Positions 22,169 through 37,100 of a stretch of 64,000 bases of DNA are shown here, piece after piece (position 1 is the first letter of the stretch; each line of letters begins with the position of its first letter). The notes under the pieces were generated by a model. The model was not told where the DNA came from, did not search any database, and saw only the letters and a list, made by a program, of their open reading frames with translations. The stretch spans positions 62,001-126,000 of the forward strand of contig JADDOH010002276.1 in the NCBI GenBank assembly GCA_016648135.1, written 5' to 3'. The DNA is from Agrypnia vestita. Lineage: Eukaryota; Arthropoda; Insecta; Trichoptera; Phryganeidae. The position numbers and the translations under genes were made by a program.

Positions 22169-25100
22169 GTAGTCACATTGCTCGTGATGAAACTATTTAA
22201 TATTAACTTTTTACAGCTGCGGCACGTGCATTGTTTTAACGTGTTGCCATTTTCTATCAATGAATGATCCATGGTTTTAAAGAGATCAATTTTTGTCATT
22301 TCTATGTGGGGGGTCCAGTATTGCCAATGAAACATCAGCATCAATTCACACATTTATTGGGGAACGATACGACAAGTATATGTATATGACGATTGGTTTC
22401 TCCCGCGGTTGTACATCTTTACAAGTCAGTCTGTAAATCTGGAATGACGCATATCCTCCTGTACCGTTTCATACGTACAAGCTCACATACATCAAGATAC
22501 ATTAGTTATATAATTTATTGGTATAATTTTTGTGCATTCGTGAATTTAAAATGATTTAGTTTTGTTAATAAATATTTATCTGCTTATTTTTATCTAAAGT
22601 TTGCTCAGATCTACATAGACAAATATTGTTTTCTATTAAAATGATTGTATCGTGACAATTAGTCACCATTTTTAATAAAGTCAAAACTTATCTGTGGCAA
22701 TTTATTAAACTGGATTATTGAAAGATTTATTTTATTGAATTCAACCAAAAACAATATACCAATAAACCAAACCAAGAGTAGCTTGTTGGTCCTGTGGTTA
22801 GGACACTCGCCTCGTGATCCAAAGATTGCGGGTTCGAACCTCACTCCAGACTAGCAAGTTAGTCCTATTTTCATAGCACAAGTGTTTAGCTTAGTTTGAA
22901 AATAGTAAGAATATTGATGTGACACGTATTCCGTGTTCGCATCTCTATTTTAAAAAAAAAAAATATATCATTACTCTTTTATTTGTCTGAAAAAAATAAT
23001 ACTCAATACAGAGAGATTCTTAATACCATTATTAATCATTGGTAGGTACTTTAAAAAATGTAGTCAGGTTCTGTACGACACTGACTCATACGCTAGTTCA
23101 AAACCACGTACAACCCTATTCAAAGTCATAGTTACCTCGGCAGTTTATACTTGGAATGTCAGGTGACATCACTCAGTTCAATTCAGTGCTATGAGATGCC
23201 TTTTATTATTACCGATAAAGTAGTTCACCAATGTTTAGGATGACAGCAGAATGTTACGACTATTACGTTGTGGACTGGAGTCTCGAGACATCTCCGCTCC
23301 ATTGTTAAATTTCAATTTTGTTTTAGGTAACCCGGTTACAGTTTGACCTTCACGGTGCGTGGAGAGTCTCCTCAGCGAACGCCGATTTCCGGTTGTGCGC
23401 CTCATACCCTCCGCTTCTTTTGGTGCCGGCCTGTGTCACCGATGACGCGCTGGAGACCGTCGCCAAGTTCAGAAGTTCACGGCGAATTCCGGCAATTGTT
23501 TGGAGGTGAGAGACATTGACAGTAAAAATGTATTTGATCATTTATTGTCATTTGGTGATACTTTACATCGACTAATGGGTGGGAAAACATTCAATACGCT
23601 ACATATGAATTTTTTTTCTTTATCTGTGTATTCAGATTTATTCTTACATTATTTTAAAGATAGGTGAATTATTAATTTTTTCTGTAAAAATATAAAATAT
23701 GTGAACTGGAATATATAGAATATATTTTACCCTAGTCCCACATCCAAGATAGACGTTCGTGTCTGACAGATGTTCTTTGAAGATTTTACAATGTTTTGCT
23801 TAGGAGTTTACCTGTTTATATTATTAACCCTTTGCACTCAAATTTTTTTTGGTATGTTTGGTCAATTTCCGTAACTGATTATATTCAATTGTACTAATAT
23901 GATTCTGGTTAAATTATATTGAAAACAAAATCCAGTATATTAAAAATATTGAGAAATAAGACTGCAACTACAATTTTAAATATTTTTAGCAAGACATTAT
24001 GTTTTATTTCCAGATTTACTGATTCTAATTTTAGTTGGTTCGATATTTTTGTTATTTTTTCTTCTACTGCATTTCAATTTTAAAAAAATATTTTTATTTT
24101 TCGTTTAGGTAGCCTATACATCAATTGATATTCTAAAAATCAGTTTGCTAAACACCTCATGATTTGATTTGTTTTCAGACACAAAGGAAACGGTGCTGTC
24201 ATCGCCCGCTGCTCCCAGCCCGAGGTGGGCTGGCTGGGCTGGCGCTCCAACGAGGATGAACAGCTGCTGGCGGCGCTCTCGGTCGCCTGTCAGTTCGACC
24301 GCGGTCCAGTCTCCGCCCAGCTGATGGGCGCGGTTCGCGAGCCCGCCAGAAAGGTGCTAATTGTAGATGCGCGCTCTTACGCCTCGGCGGTGACCAACAG
24401 GGCGCGCGGCGGTGGGTGCGAGTGCCCGCAGTACTATCCGTGCGCCGAGATTCAGTTCATGTGCCTGCCCAACATACACAGCGTGAGGAAGAGTGCACAA
24501 GCGCTGAGGGCGTTGGCTGCCGAGTCGCCAGATCACGCTAAGTAAGTGAAAATAGAACATTTATCATCATTACAGAATGTATAATTGTGCAGAAATGAAC
24601 TAAACCCCTTCTTTAGGAGAGGGGTTTAGTCATAGCGGAAGTATGTCCCCCTCGGGTATATTTATACAGCAGTTTAAGTATCTATTCTCGCATAATTAAA
24701 TCTCCTAGTAAAGAAAATGTATTTTTTATAACAGACATTGTTTTTTTAAATTTTTTTTGAGCTAGGTTTGTGGCAATAAAGATGACAATATTATAAAGAA
24801 ATTTTGATATTTTAAATAAATCTTTTAGCAAAAATCACATCATTGAACTTCCGTAGTTCTAAAATGAAATTTTGTACTTGACTGAAATAAGAAAATTGTT
24901 ATGTAGTCATTGATTTTACAAGATTACAAATAGTTGTCAATTTAGAAAAACTAACAAACTTTGTATAAAACACATTGGTTATTTTTAATGTTGACCAATT
25001 TCAATACTATGCACAGTGGTATCGAAACCTACGAAGATACAGTCGTATCAAAACCTGTCAATGTTAAAAATAATCAATGTGGTTTTTACATAATAATTAT

Positions 25101-28100
25101 GTCCAAAACTGTAAACATCAAAAAAATAATTAACTGAAGAAATGATAATGCCATCTGTATCAACATATGTTTTGTTTCAGTTGGCATTCGGTACTGGAGC
25201 GCTCTCTATGGCTCCAGTCAGTGGGTGGTCTGCTGAAGGCTGCCAGCCTAGTGGCGCGCGCGGTGCACGTAGCCGGTCGCCCCACGCTGGTGCACTGCTC
25301 CGACGGCTGGGACAGGACCCCGCAGATAGTGGCCACGGCGCAGCTCTTGCTGGATCCCTACTACAGGACGTGCGAGGTGAGTTAGTCCCGTGTGATCTGT
25401 CTGTTGATGCTAAAAAGAAGTCTTGCACCGTTATTATCTAATTTCAATTTTTATTTTGAATAATGATTATACCCTTATTTTAGGTAAAGCTTTTTAAACC
25501 TTTAAAAAAAAGTATCGCATAACCATTCATCTCCTAATTGTTTTTTTCTTCAGTCTTTATTGGTATCATTAATTAATTTCGCTTTGTTACTTCCATCATT
25601 AATTAAAATATATTTAACACACAATTCACATATCAAGAATTATTATTATTTCAATTCTACTTTTAGGAAGAACAGAAATTCCTATCAATATTACATTACT
25701 GAAAATAATTTTTGACAAAATTTATACACAGGTTCAATTTCTACAAAAATTTCATCCTGTTTCCCTGCCTAACCAAACCTAATCAAACCAGCGTTTTATA
25801 CAAAATGTTGGTCAATTCAAAAACAAAAATAGATATGTTAGAAAAAAGCGGAATATGTAAAATAAACCTGCCGTGATTGCGATAAATAATACATTGGCCA
25901 AAATGCGAATAAAGGAGCACATCGCCGTTGCCTTAAAAATAACAACTTTTTAGAATTCTCTAAACACATTAATGAAACAAACCATTTTTTCGACAGCCAT
26001 AAACTTCACTCAATAACCATATAAAGGAATCATAATGAACAACCTAGTAATGGTAGAATCCAAAAAACTATATAAAATTCAGAAAAAACATTAGTCATAA
26101 TATTACTTTCACAAACACTTTGCCTCTACTAAAAATATTTCCAAGAAACAACATAATTACCTCCACCTTTTAATAGCCAACAGTCGCGTGATAATTTGTC
26201 ACATAATTGTACATATTTAATTTTATTTATCATTTATACCTGCCGATGGGAAGTTCTGTTCTTCTCAAAAGTAATAGTGAAACAACAGTAACTCTTAATA
26301 ATTGTGTGTGTTATATAAAGATAGTTAAATAATATATTTTAACTAATTTCATCGGTGTTGTATCGTACACCATCAGATAATTTTGTCTGTATCTTTTTTT
26401 ACCTTGTTTTCCCTAGAAAACTAGCTTATAATGTATATATTTTACTCTTTTCAGGGATTTAGAGTTCTGGTTGAGAGAGAGTGGCTGGATTTCGGGCACA
26501 AGTTTGCAGACAGATGCGGACACACTGTGGGTACAGAAGATCTCAACGAGAGGTACGGGCAAAATAAAAATCGAGAAAATAATGTTATTTTAAGCACCAT
26601 TTCAGAATGATCTAATTTTTGTATTATTTTTTAGATGTCCTGTTTTCCTGCAATGGCTGGACTGCGTCCATCAAATTCAAGTTCAGTATCCTTGCAGTTT
26701 TGAATTCTCGCAAGTTTATTTGGTAAATATATTTTTAATCAATTTTAATTTTTTTTTAAAGTAATATCAACTATTCTTAAAATGTTTTCATTAAATTCAC
26801 TGAGAATGCATAGTTGCCAAAAGACAGTATATGATTAATATTCAGTTATTTGTCTATTCACTGTCTTCTGTATTTGTCTGTATGTATCGGCGTGTCTTGA
26901 GAGAAAAATTTCATCATTAGGTATGTGCTAAAGAAATTCGTTTCCTTCTACATATTCCTATGCAAGATTAAAAGTCTTCTGACTGTCATCCACGGGTAAA
27001 ATTAATAAATGTTACTACTTTAATTACAATTCACCAGTTACCCATAAAAAAACATTTTTAATTCGCCCCATGACCAAAACCTGTGAAAAAAAATTCCTAA
27101 TAATTGAATAAGAATCTAAAATAATATTATCACATAAGTAGGCCAATTGGCGCCAGTGCCAAATTACTTTGATCATTTTTTAATAGAATTATTGTTTTCA
27201 TTCTCTAGATAAAACTAGCGCACCATGCATACTCTTGCCTATTTGGAACGTTCCTCTGCAACAGCAGGAGGGAGAGGACTTCTCAGCGAGTGGCCGAGAG
27301 AACCTTTAGCGTGTGGAAATTCCTCATGGAACCCGAGTACCGGAACCACCTCTACGAACCCAACGGCGATGAGGTCAGTAATGCTTCAATTGTTTTTTTG
27401 TAAAACTTTTCAACTTGCATTTAAATGTTGCAAAAATAAAAATATATATTAAAGAATATATGGACGCATTCATGGGTTATGTGCGTAAACACAAAATATT
27501 TTGATACCATTTGAATATTCTAAATTTTATATAATATAATACATTTCTTTACAAATTTTTATTTTGATATGTATATTGTCATGGGATTGTGGCGGTTGGA
27601 GACGAATGACACACTTGAAATTAATTACAGTTTTATTTAATCATCAAAGTCACACAAATTTGATTGGAGCACTGTTCTTTATTTTACAAAATTTTGCACT
27701 AATCATTCGTCTGTGGAACACTATACTCGCCTTTCCAGAATATTCGCACACCTGTAATCACACACGCACGCTAGGTACTCGAATATCTCGCTACCTAGAC
27801 TGAATCACCGCATTCGCTTGTTTTCTGTGGAATTGCCGAATTTGTCACAACAAATTTTATGTTCGGTGTAATGCCGTGGTGTATTGGATGTTCTCGAGTT
27901 TCCAGAATAGTTTAGTTATTTCTAAATTCTTCTAGGACGTTCCGAAGACTTTGATTATGTGTAGTTCTTTATTCTTTTAGACTCTCGTGACAGTGTTCCC
28001 CTTGTGTTGTATAGGTACTTTATCCTGCACATTCATCGCGAGCTCTCGTCGTGTGGGCTTCCATGTACCTCGGGGCGGCGCCCGACATTCCTGCGCCTCT

Positions 28101-31100
28101 TCAGCCTCCTCCCGAGCCCGCACCGCAGCCTGCTGAGGGCCCCCCGCACTCGCCCAATCCCAGCGGACCTCCAGGTATTCTATCCTCCACTTCTTTATCA
28201 CGCTGATAAATAATTACGCTCATAATTGTTTAAGTGCTTGTCTTTCAAATAGGATTTTTTTTAAATATCATCATATTTGATTTATTTTACATTTTAAATT
28301 ATTACAGGTGTCATGACCAAGACGAGGTCGTACGGTGACCTCCTCGCTCTGTCAGAACACGGAAACACTTCACACAGGAGATCCAGTGATCCGAGCATTA
28401 CTGTAGATGCAATGTAGGTTGATGATTATTCAAAACAAGATTACATTAATTACTTTGAAAGATACACAGAAAAATTTACCTGAATAAAAATATAGTCACC
28501 GCTTTACTTGTAGACTTACAATGGTAGTTCATGTTAATGTTATATAAATATGTTACCTTATTAGTGAGACATTTGCTGTTTCCCATTGGAAGTGATCTTT
28601 ATAATTACGTACAATGCTTTTTAGAAACATTTTTCTGTTTACCTTTCTGAGGGCCTTCCTTTTAATTACAATGTAATTGTATAATAATTGTATCAACTCA
28701 GATTACAGTGGGTCTTTTGAAAATTTTGCTTAAGCCTTGTCAAAAATTCAAGTCACACATTGAATAAAAATGATTTTATGACAAAAAGATTCATCAGATT
28801 GAATAAAAATGATTTTGATGGTCAAAAAGTCACACACATCGGCTCAAACGAGATTTTCAGTAAACCAAATATATTCCAAGTTTACACAACCAACCCTGAT
28901 TGAACCCACAAGTGATTCTTCTAATTTGTTATAATTAACAGTAAACTTTGTTTTAAAAATGACTTGCTATGTATTAATTAAAGTTATTGCTGGACATGTG
29001 CTGATAGGATGATTTTGATTGATAGTGACTCTTTTTTAGAAATCATTGTGTTTTAGGTATGTGCATGATGTGCATCATGATTATATTATAATATTAGTTA
29101 ATGTACCCTTAACAAAAATATTTGAACAATCCAAAAAAATATATTTAATTTAATTTATACATTAGTGTTGATTGGTTAATCAACATTTATTTTATTAATT
29201 AATATTTAAGTATATGTTTTACGACAGTTGTAAGAAAGAGATTTTTATCTTGACATTTGTCATTAAATTATGGTCTGGTTTGAATCGATCCTAAAAGTCT
29301 CAAATGGCAGGACTTTGGTGTACGTTTGTGTTTGGTGTACTGATATTTTAATATGGCTACGAGGAATGTGTAATTATTATTGAGGATGATCTTAAAAATA
29401 GTGACCGGAGCAAAATTGTGAGGATCAAAAAAGTTGTGAAAGGTAATGTAGTCATTGAGTTGCTTGCGTATTTGATTCATTCTACAATCCTTGGAATCAA
29501 ATGGCACAGAATGGAATGCGAAGACTTTCTGGAAGATGGTGACAGAGTGCAACGGTAGAAAACCAGTGTACTTCAATGAAGGTATGACTTTGATAATTTA
29601 AATGGCTCATCTAGGTTTATAATATAAACAAGAATATTCATTAATCATCAAAATCAACTTAATGATCCTGATGAATCTTATTTGTCCGTAGGAAACTCAG
29701 TACACTCAGCATTTCCGGTGCTAACACGACAGACGGACCGCTCAATAATAATGACAGCGGTGACCGACAACTCATCGATGTGTATCCAGACGATATTGCG
29801 GACTCTGACATGGTGCTGGGCAGCCAACAGGCGGACGACCAGCAAATCGGGAGTACAATTTCTAGTGCCGCGAACCAATCGAGTTATGTGCAAAAGCAAA
29901 ACATTCTCAACACTTCGTGCCCCGAAAGTCTCATAAACACTACAGTCCCGAGGCAAATTGTCAACGGTTATTCCAAAGTTAACGGTAATGTTCCTATTCT
30001 TAATAACGGAGTGTCAGCAGACAATAGTGACGGTGTTACGAGGACTGACTCCAATTACAACACGAGAACGGACGATTTCGAAGTCGATTTGATCAATGGA
30101 AGATCAGAAACAAACGGTGTATACGAAAACGGAAACACTTCGATTATGATCGAAGAAAGGTTGCTCGTCGACTCCCCGGACCAAATCGACGGCATGAACG
30201 ACACCGGAGATTACGTAGAACAAGCTATCGACACGATTGCGGACTCGCCGCAGCAAGATTACGAAGAACGTCCTGCCAGGATAGTTACGAGAGAAAGTAG
30301 TGTCACCTTCAAATCAAGTTCGGCGCAACTCAGTCTGTCTCCGACAGAGGAAATTCCCGTGTTTGTGGAGAACAATCTCTCAGATTCTGGTGACTTGAGT
30401 GGTAGGATAAGAAATGAGAGTTTGACCTGGAGAAGTATATCTGAGTGCAGCCAGCAAACGGACTCCAGTAGTGGTTGTGTAGATTTGGGTGCGGAACTAA
30501 ACAATTCGGGAGTTTCTCCTAGTTCAGACGGAATCGGCCATAGGAATGGTGGCGTGAGAAGACAGAGATTGGACTCTGTTCAAAACGGCGGACTCAATGA
30601 TACCGCCGCTATTCTGCTGGAAACTGAAATTGGTAAGATTAATTGTGTCTTATTTTATTTATTTTATATGAGGAACTCGAGCTACTCATAACAGGGCACC
30701 GAGTATGATGATATAATATAATAATTTAATTATTTGCAAAGGTGTGATATATCCTCTACCGTATTTGACCTTTTCATTTGTTTTTTTGCATTTTAAATGC
30801 TTCTTTTTCATTTCTCAACAATAATATAATATCCATTATTTGTGTATTCAGTTCCTTGAGAGCTTTTAACACCAAGTACATATTTAGATTTGGGCTATTT
30901 GACTCTAAAAAAATTTCAGGTTAATCTTAATAAATAGTAAATAAGCATTTTTTATAATCTGTGCAGTCAATTGGGATAAAGTTGTTTTTGTTAGAAACAT
31001 TGTTAAAAATGCCCTCTGGAATTATCCTTTTTACAATTGCCCTCTGGAACGGGAATACTATCTTCTGATTGTGTAATTTATTTTATTTTATTAACATGTT

Positions 31101-34100
31101 GCTTTCTAACTGTCAAAAATTGTTCATAATATTGCAATTTGTAAATGTTTGGTTTCATTAATGTCATCTTATGCGTGGTTAAACTCTTTTATGATACACA
31201 ATGTTGTCAGTTTAATTCGTCTTCTTCAAGTTTATTTAGACTTAAAAGTCTGTTTGTGCATCTGTTTCCTCTTGTGATGCTGAATTCCAGCTATCTCTCC
31301 ATCGCTTTGGTATCCCTGGTGGACGCTGTTCATCTGGTATGCCTTGCAGAGCTATGTATGGAATTTTTGTTGTACTCATTCTCTTTACGTGTTGGTACCA
31401 GTATCGTTGACGATGTCGCCTCCCATCTGACCACATCTTGAACTTCGCAGACCTCTCGGATTGCTGTATTCTTCACGTAATCATTATTTATCGTTTCATT
31501 ACTAACCTAAATAAATATTTTTATTATATACTTTCCGACACAGGTAACCTTATATCTGCTGAATCAGCGGCCAAGCGATTGTCGGAGCAGCAGAACATCG
31601 CCACGAGTCCGGTGTCTCACGTAGCCGGTCACCGCAGGCAGAGATCAGACGGCGGCAATGCCAGTGGCCATTTTGAATATTTCCCGCCGTTAATGGGCTG
31701 TGCGAATGCTGATGAAATACAAAGCTGCTCCGACATGACACTGTGTCCAAACACCCCGCTGAGGACTTACAGAGCCTATTCTGCCGGAGGTATTTTTTTC
31801 CATCTCATCTATAATCAATATTTATTTTTCGTCCTTTAATTAATAATGTATCCCTATACAGGTTATCTCATAGCTAGTAGCAAAAACTTTGGAGGAGTCT
31901 TCTCCGTTCAATTTTGAATATAAAGTATTCTTTACGCTTTGGGTGAAATGTCAACAGTTACGGAGAAAAACAATATCAAAGTTTGAATATTTTTTCAACG
32001 TTGCAGAAATTTTAAAATATATTTTTTGTAAGAACATATTTATATACACTTTTTTCTTTTTTTTTCTTCTGTTATAGCAATCTCCATTTTTTTTCTTTTC
32101 TTTCTGTTTTTTTTTAATATATATTTGTATGGTTAAATTTTTGCTAGTACTTATAAATTGTTTATAATTGATATTATTTAAATGACGTTGTAGAAAACCT
32201 GGGGTATGTCAGCCCACAAACTGAAAGAGTATACAAAAAAAACGATTTTTCATTTTATTTAACTTGTTTTAAAGTGAATGAATTTTCAATATTTCATTTA
32301 AGTTACTGTAGTGATAGTCCAACGTTTTACAGAAAATATTTGGAAATATTGAAAAAAAAAAACTTTCTGTGTTAATTTCTTCCATGTTACTTATCTCTGT
32401 AACTATTGACATTTCACCCAAAGTGTAAAGTATTGTATAAAGAATATTTGCTTTTGAAAAATTAATTGAAAAAGATCCCTCCGAAGTTTTTGCTACTAGC
32501 TATCAGACACCCTGCATGTTTTTTCTTTTTTCATTATGTTATCTTAGTGTAAAAATTATTTTCTACCTAAAAATACATTGTTTATTGAATATGGCGGAAC
32601 GAAAAATGAAAAAATATTATTTAGATTCCAAGTATAACAATTATGCGTTGTTATAATTGTTTTCTGTTCCTTTCCAGCTAACATGATGGGTCGGTGGCAC
32701 GGTCGCTCCGTATCAGTTCCGTGTTCCCAGGATCCCCCGAGTGCCGAGTGGAGGGGCGAAGGATGTCGTTTGTGCTGCTGCAATTGTACCCCTCAGAACT
32801 GCAAGAGGTCGCAGCAGAGGTAAACAACGCAAAAGCCTATTATATGCATGCTGGCACAGTGGCTGAATCACCATTTAAAAATGTTGGCCATGTATAGTAA
32901 AAATCCCATTAGTTAATTCGAACCCCAATAATTCGAAATTCGCCCTTATTCGAAAATTTTATGTCCCACAATGATAATTTCATAGTAGATTAACCCCGAT
33001 AATTCCCAATTCTACATTATTTTTAGCCCCTTGCACCTATAATTGCAAATCTACGCATTTTTAATTCATATAATTAGAAATTTTTTTGAAATTCACGAAA
33101 TTTAAATAAACAAATATGTCAATATGGACACTAAAGTAATAAAAGTAACTTTGTATTAATTAGCATAATATACATATTGTGTTTTCGAAATGATTTCTAG
33201 AAATATGCAAAAATCAGACTTTTTTCACAACATTAGTGACTTTTTCATGAGTATTATGATTTTTGGCAAATTTCGCAATCACGTCGTGATTTTTTTGTTG
33301 AGTCTTGAATTTCGAATTAACGGGGTTTCACATAATTCAAAATGTTTTTTTAGGTCCCTTGAATTTAGAATTAGCGAGGTTCTACTCTATATCATAAGTT
33401 TCTCTTTATAATAAATTACCGCAAGGATTTTCTTGACACATATTATGTTCTTTATCCATTTATAACTCTGTAGAGAAAAATTATATCGATTGCCTGGATG
33501 CAATTGCACGTATACTTAAATTTCTTTTCTAAACTGTTTACATTATGACTGTGACTTTTATGCGAGTCATTCAGATTTTATTTATTTATATGAAATAATG
33601 AATTATAATTTAATATTTGAGAAACCCCAAACATGCTAAACATTTTTATACAATATCCAATTTTATATTACAAAGTTTATGTGTTGTACATTTCATCTAT
33701 GCATTTGGTATCTAACAAAACTGTGTGAAATGGTCACCTCGATATGGAAGTTCTCCAAAGAGATGACCATTATTATCTGGCCTGTAATAACAGTTGTAAC
33801 ATTTACAAACAATAAAATATATTCCATTTTATAACTTGTACTTCATATTTTCACATCATAATGTCTTCCCGGTAAGTTTTGTGTTCTAAGGGGGGTAGCG
33901 AGAAATACCCTGATGGACAGAGTGAGAAATGCCGACATAAGGCACACACTTAGCGTGGAGCCCCTGCTCCTACATATAGAAAAATCACAAATGAGGTGGC
34001 TCGGACATGTGCTAATAATACCAAAGGAACGAATACCAAGAAGTATCCTCTTGGCAACCCCAGAAAGAAGACGACCGGTGGATCACCCCACATTAAGCTG

Positions 34101-37100
34101 GGAAAAACGACAGAAAAATGTGTACGAAAACAAAATGAATCTGAACTGGTTAACTCATATGGAAGTAGCACAAGACAGGGGAATATGGAAGCACCTTGTC
34201 AAGTCATTGGGCCCCCGACCCTGCTAGGATAAGGAGATGAAGATGATGAATGTTTTCCCTCCATTCTACGCATGCATGCATTCATGCAACGAACGTACTT
34301 GAGTACGTATTTATAAACACAGAAGCTGAAGATATCAATATTGATTGATTCTTATTTCTCTACTGAAATATATTGTTATCTTTATGTACATAATTATAAA
34401 TAGTGTGGACTAGTATGTAATGCATAAACTGATCCTAAATAATTTTATATTTTAATAATATAAAGCTATTGATGAAGAGAATTATTGAGGAGGCTAAGAC
34501 CCACTAAGGGTTGTAGTGCCAAGAATGATGATGATGATGATTGATGAAGAGAAATCCAAATTTCAAGCTGAAATGTGTCAATTGGCCATCTTTTCACTTT
34601 ATTATTAGCACACAAACTCACCCGTTTCTGAGGTCAATATTTCCCTTCCCTCAGGCACTCTGCTGGAGCCAACAGCCGAGGAGAGAGATTGGGTAGCTCC
34701 TTAGACCCGGTGGATGGTCTGGTGTGTCCGCAGAGTCCAGTGCAGCACAGATTGCATCAGATCATTCAAGACCACAAGGTAAAAAGAATTCCGTTTATTT
34801 AATTATTCTTACGATTACATTTTTCATTTATTTATTCTTATTCAAAGATAAAATACAATTTAGGTTGACCATGCCTGTCTCACTAGAAGAATCTGTGTGG
34901 AGACAGGCATAGTTTACGATTAGTTGTACAATTAAGCTTCTTTTACTAGTATCCAGTAAACAAAGTAACAAGCAGTTAACTCTTTAGTATGTAAAAATAA
35001 ATGTACATTAAAAAAAAAAAATTTAAAAATACAAATGCAGTACGTAATTAGAAAGACATTAATTTATCTGGGTGAGTATACCAATTTTGTATCTGCCCAT
35101 ATTTTTAATTCAGGATTTTATTTGGTATTACATATTTTAGTGTAATTTATTACCGGATTATATTTGTTTAAACTTTGTAGCATGCAGTCAAAAAGTCTGG
35201 GTCCAAAGTATTTAAAACTCCTTTGCAGTATGTGTTCTTGGGATTTATAAATTAAGTTTGATTGTTGTGTGGCAATTGTCATTTGGGTCATTTTAAAATG
35301 TGTATTTTTGTGTTTTATATGTATTTTAGAAGAGTTTTAGTGTATATGTATTGTTTAATATCAAAAACATTGAATTTGTTGGATATTTCGTCTTTGTTGA
35401 TATTGGGGTGTAAGGATAACTTAAATGGATAATGGCACTTTTACGTCTATACGCCACATACAGGGTATCTCATGGCTAGTAGCACAAACTTCGAGGAAGT
35501 TTTCTACATTCAATTTTGAATAGAATTTTTTTTTACACTTTGTGGATGAGGTGAGAGTTGTATGTCAGGACAGAAGAGTGTGGCGCTCAATCCTCACTGC
35601 CTACCTCCACGGGGAAACGGCGTGATGGTAAGTTAGTTAGGTGAAATGTAAAATGTGGAGATAAATAACATCAAAGTTTGCATTTTTTTGCAATATTTCT
35701 GGCACATTTTCCATAAAACGTTGGACTATCACTACAGTAACTTATATGGAATATTAAAAAATCATTCGCTTTAATACAAGTCAAAAAAATGACAAAAACC
35801 TTACAACAGTTTTTTTTTAAAATTTCTGCACTTGTATTAAAGTGAATATATTTTTAATGTTCCATATATAAGGTACTGTAGTGATAGTCCAACGTCTTAC
35901 AGAAAATGAGTCAGAAATATTGAAAAAAAACGCAAACCATGATGTCGCTTATCTCCGTGACTGTCGACATTTCTATGAAGTCCTAATCTTATTGGAAGTA
36001 AGTTTTTAAAAACAATTGCCACCTCAGTTTTCCTTTTGTATACGTGTATAAATAAATTTTTAACTTTTCATTTGGATATAGCTATCAAACAGGGGGCATA
36101 TATGGATATTGCTATCAAATGGTTTCTTGTAACATTGTTTCAGAATCGAGAAGGTGCGTTGATGAGGGAACTGCATGCGGCAAGAGTGGAACTCTTGCAG
36201 AGGGCCTGTAGAACGGCTCGGCTGACCCCTGACCATAATACTGTTAGTTGAAAACTACCACATCTAAAAATATTTTTATTTTATTTACATATTATATTAT
36301 CTTATCCAAGTTTTCTGTAAAATCTTTCTAACTGCTTTCCAGTCAGTCCAATCACTTGAGCAAAATATGGATTTAGTGAAATGCGTTACGTCTTGAATAA
36401 TATTTTTCGCTCTACTCTTTTACTACGGTTAATACAGCGCAACTCCATTATTCTGAAATCATTTGGATCATAAAATAAAATTTCGCAATGAAAAACGTTC
36501 ACGCATATCGAAATAACAAAAAATGTAACGCTGCTTTAAAAAAGTTTGTAAAATACTTGAATATGCTTCTATTTTTTCCTGGATGTAACTGTAAACTTTT
36601 CCTTGTGATAAATTTTTCTGTGTGATTTATCTAATTTGTTTTAGTTACCAAAGAACTGTCGCAAAAAAGGATTTTATTAAAATATTATGTTTTATATCCC
36701 TCGTTTTAAATTAATTAATGGTTTATAATTATTGACCATGGTAAAAGATTGCGAATCCTTTCATGAAGACATAATTTGTATCACTTCGCTTGTTGCTTTG
36801 TCAAAAAAATAATGTGGTGTGTTTGCCTGGGTATACGAAGCGATGCTCCTATTGAAACATGAGATAATTACTTCCAGGAGAGTGCTAGTAGGGACAGTAG
36901 CGATAGTTCCCCAGAATTGAATGCTCCGGCATTCGAGTGGAGCGAACAAGAGATGGCCATCGAGGAGGCGTACTTTGACGAAAATTTTAGGAAGCAAGCC
37001 TCGCTCGACGCTTACTGGGTTAGTTTGCAAAAAAGGTGTAGCGAAGGCTTTGAAAATACATAGAGTGAATGAGGATCACGCGCAAACTAATTCAGCCATG

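Noticed and set aside
22780..22855. Possible true tRNA gene
   Set aside because: A- and B-box-like words are present, but a family body and poly-A tail follow and other copies exist, so it is a SINE head; no clean cloverleaf was found.
31145..31441. 98-codon + strand frame within MTMR intron 12
   Set aside because: It is the shadow of the antisense LINE fragment at 31235-31440.
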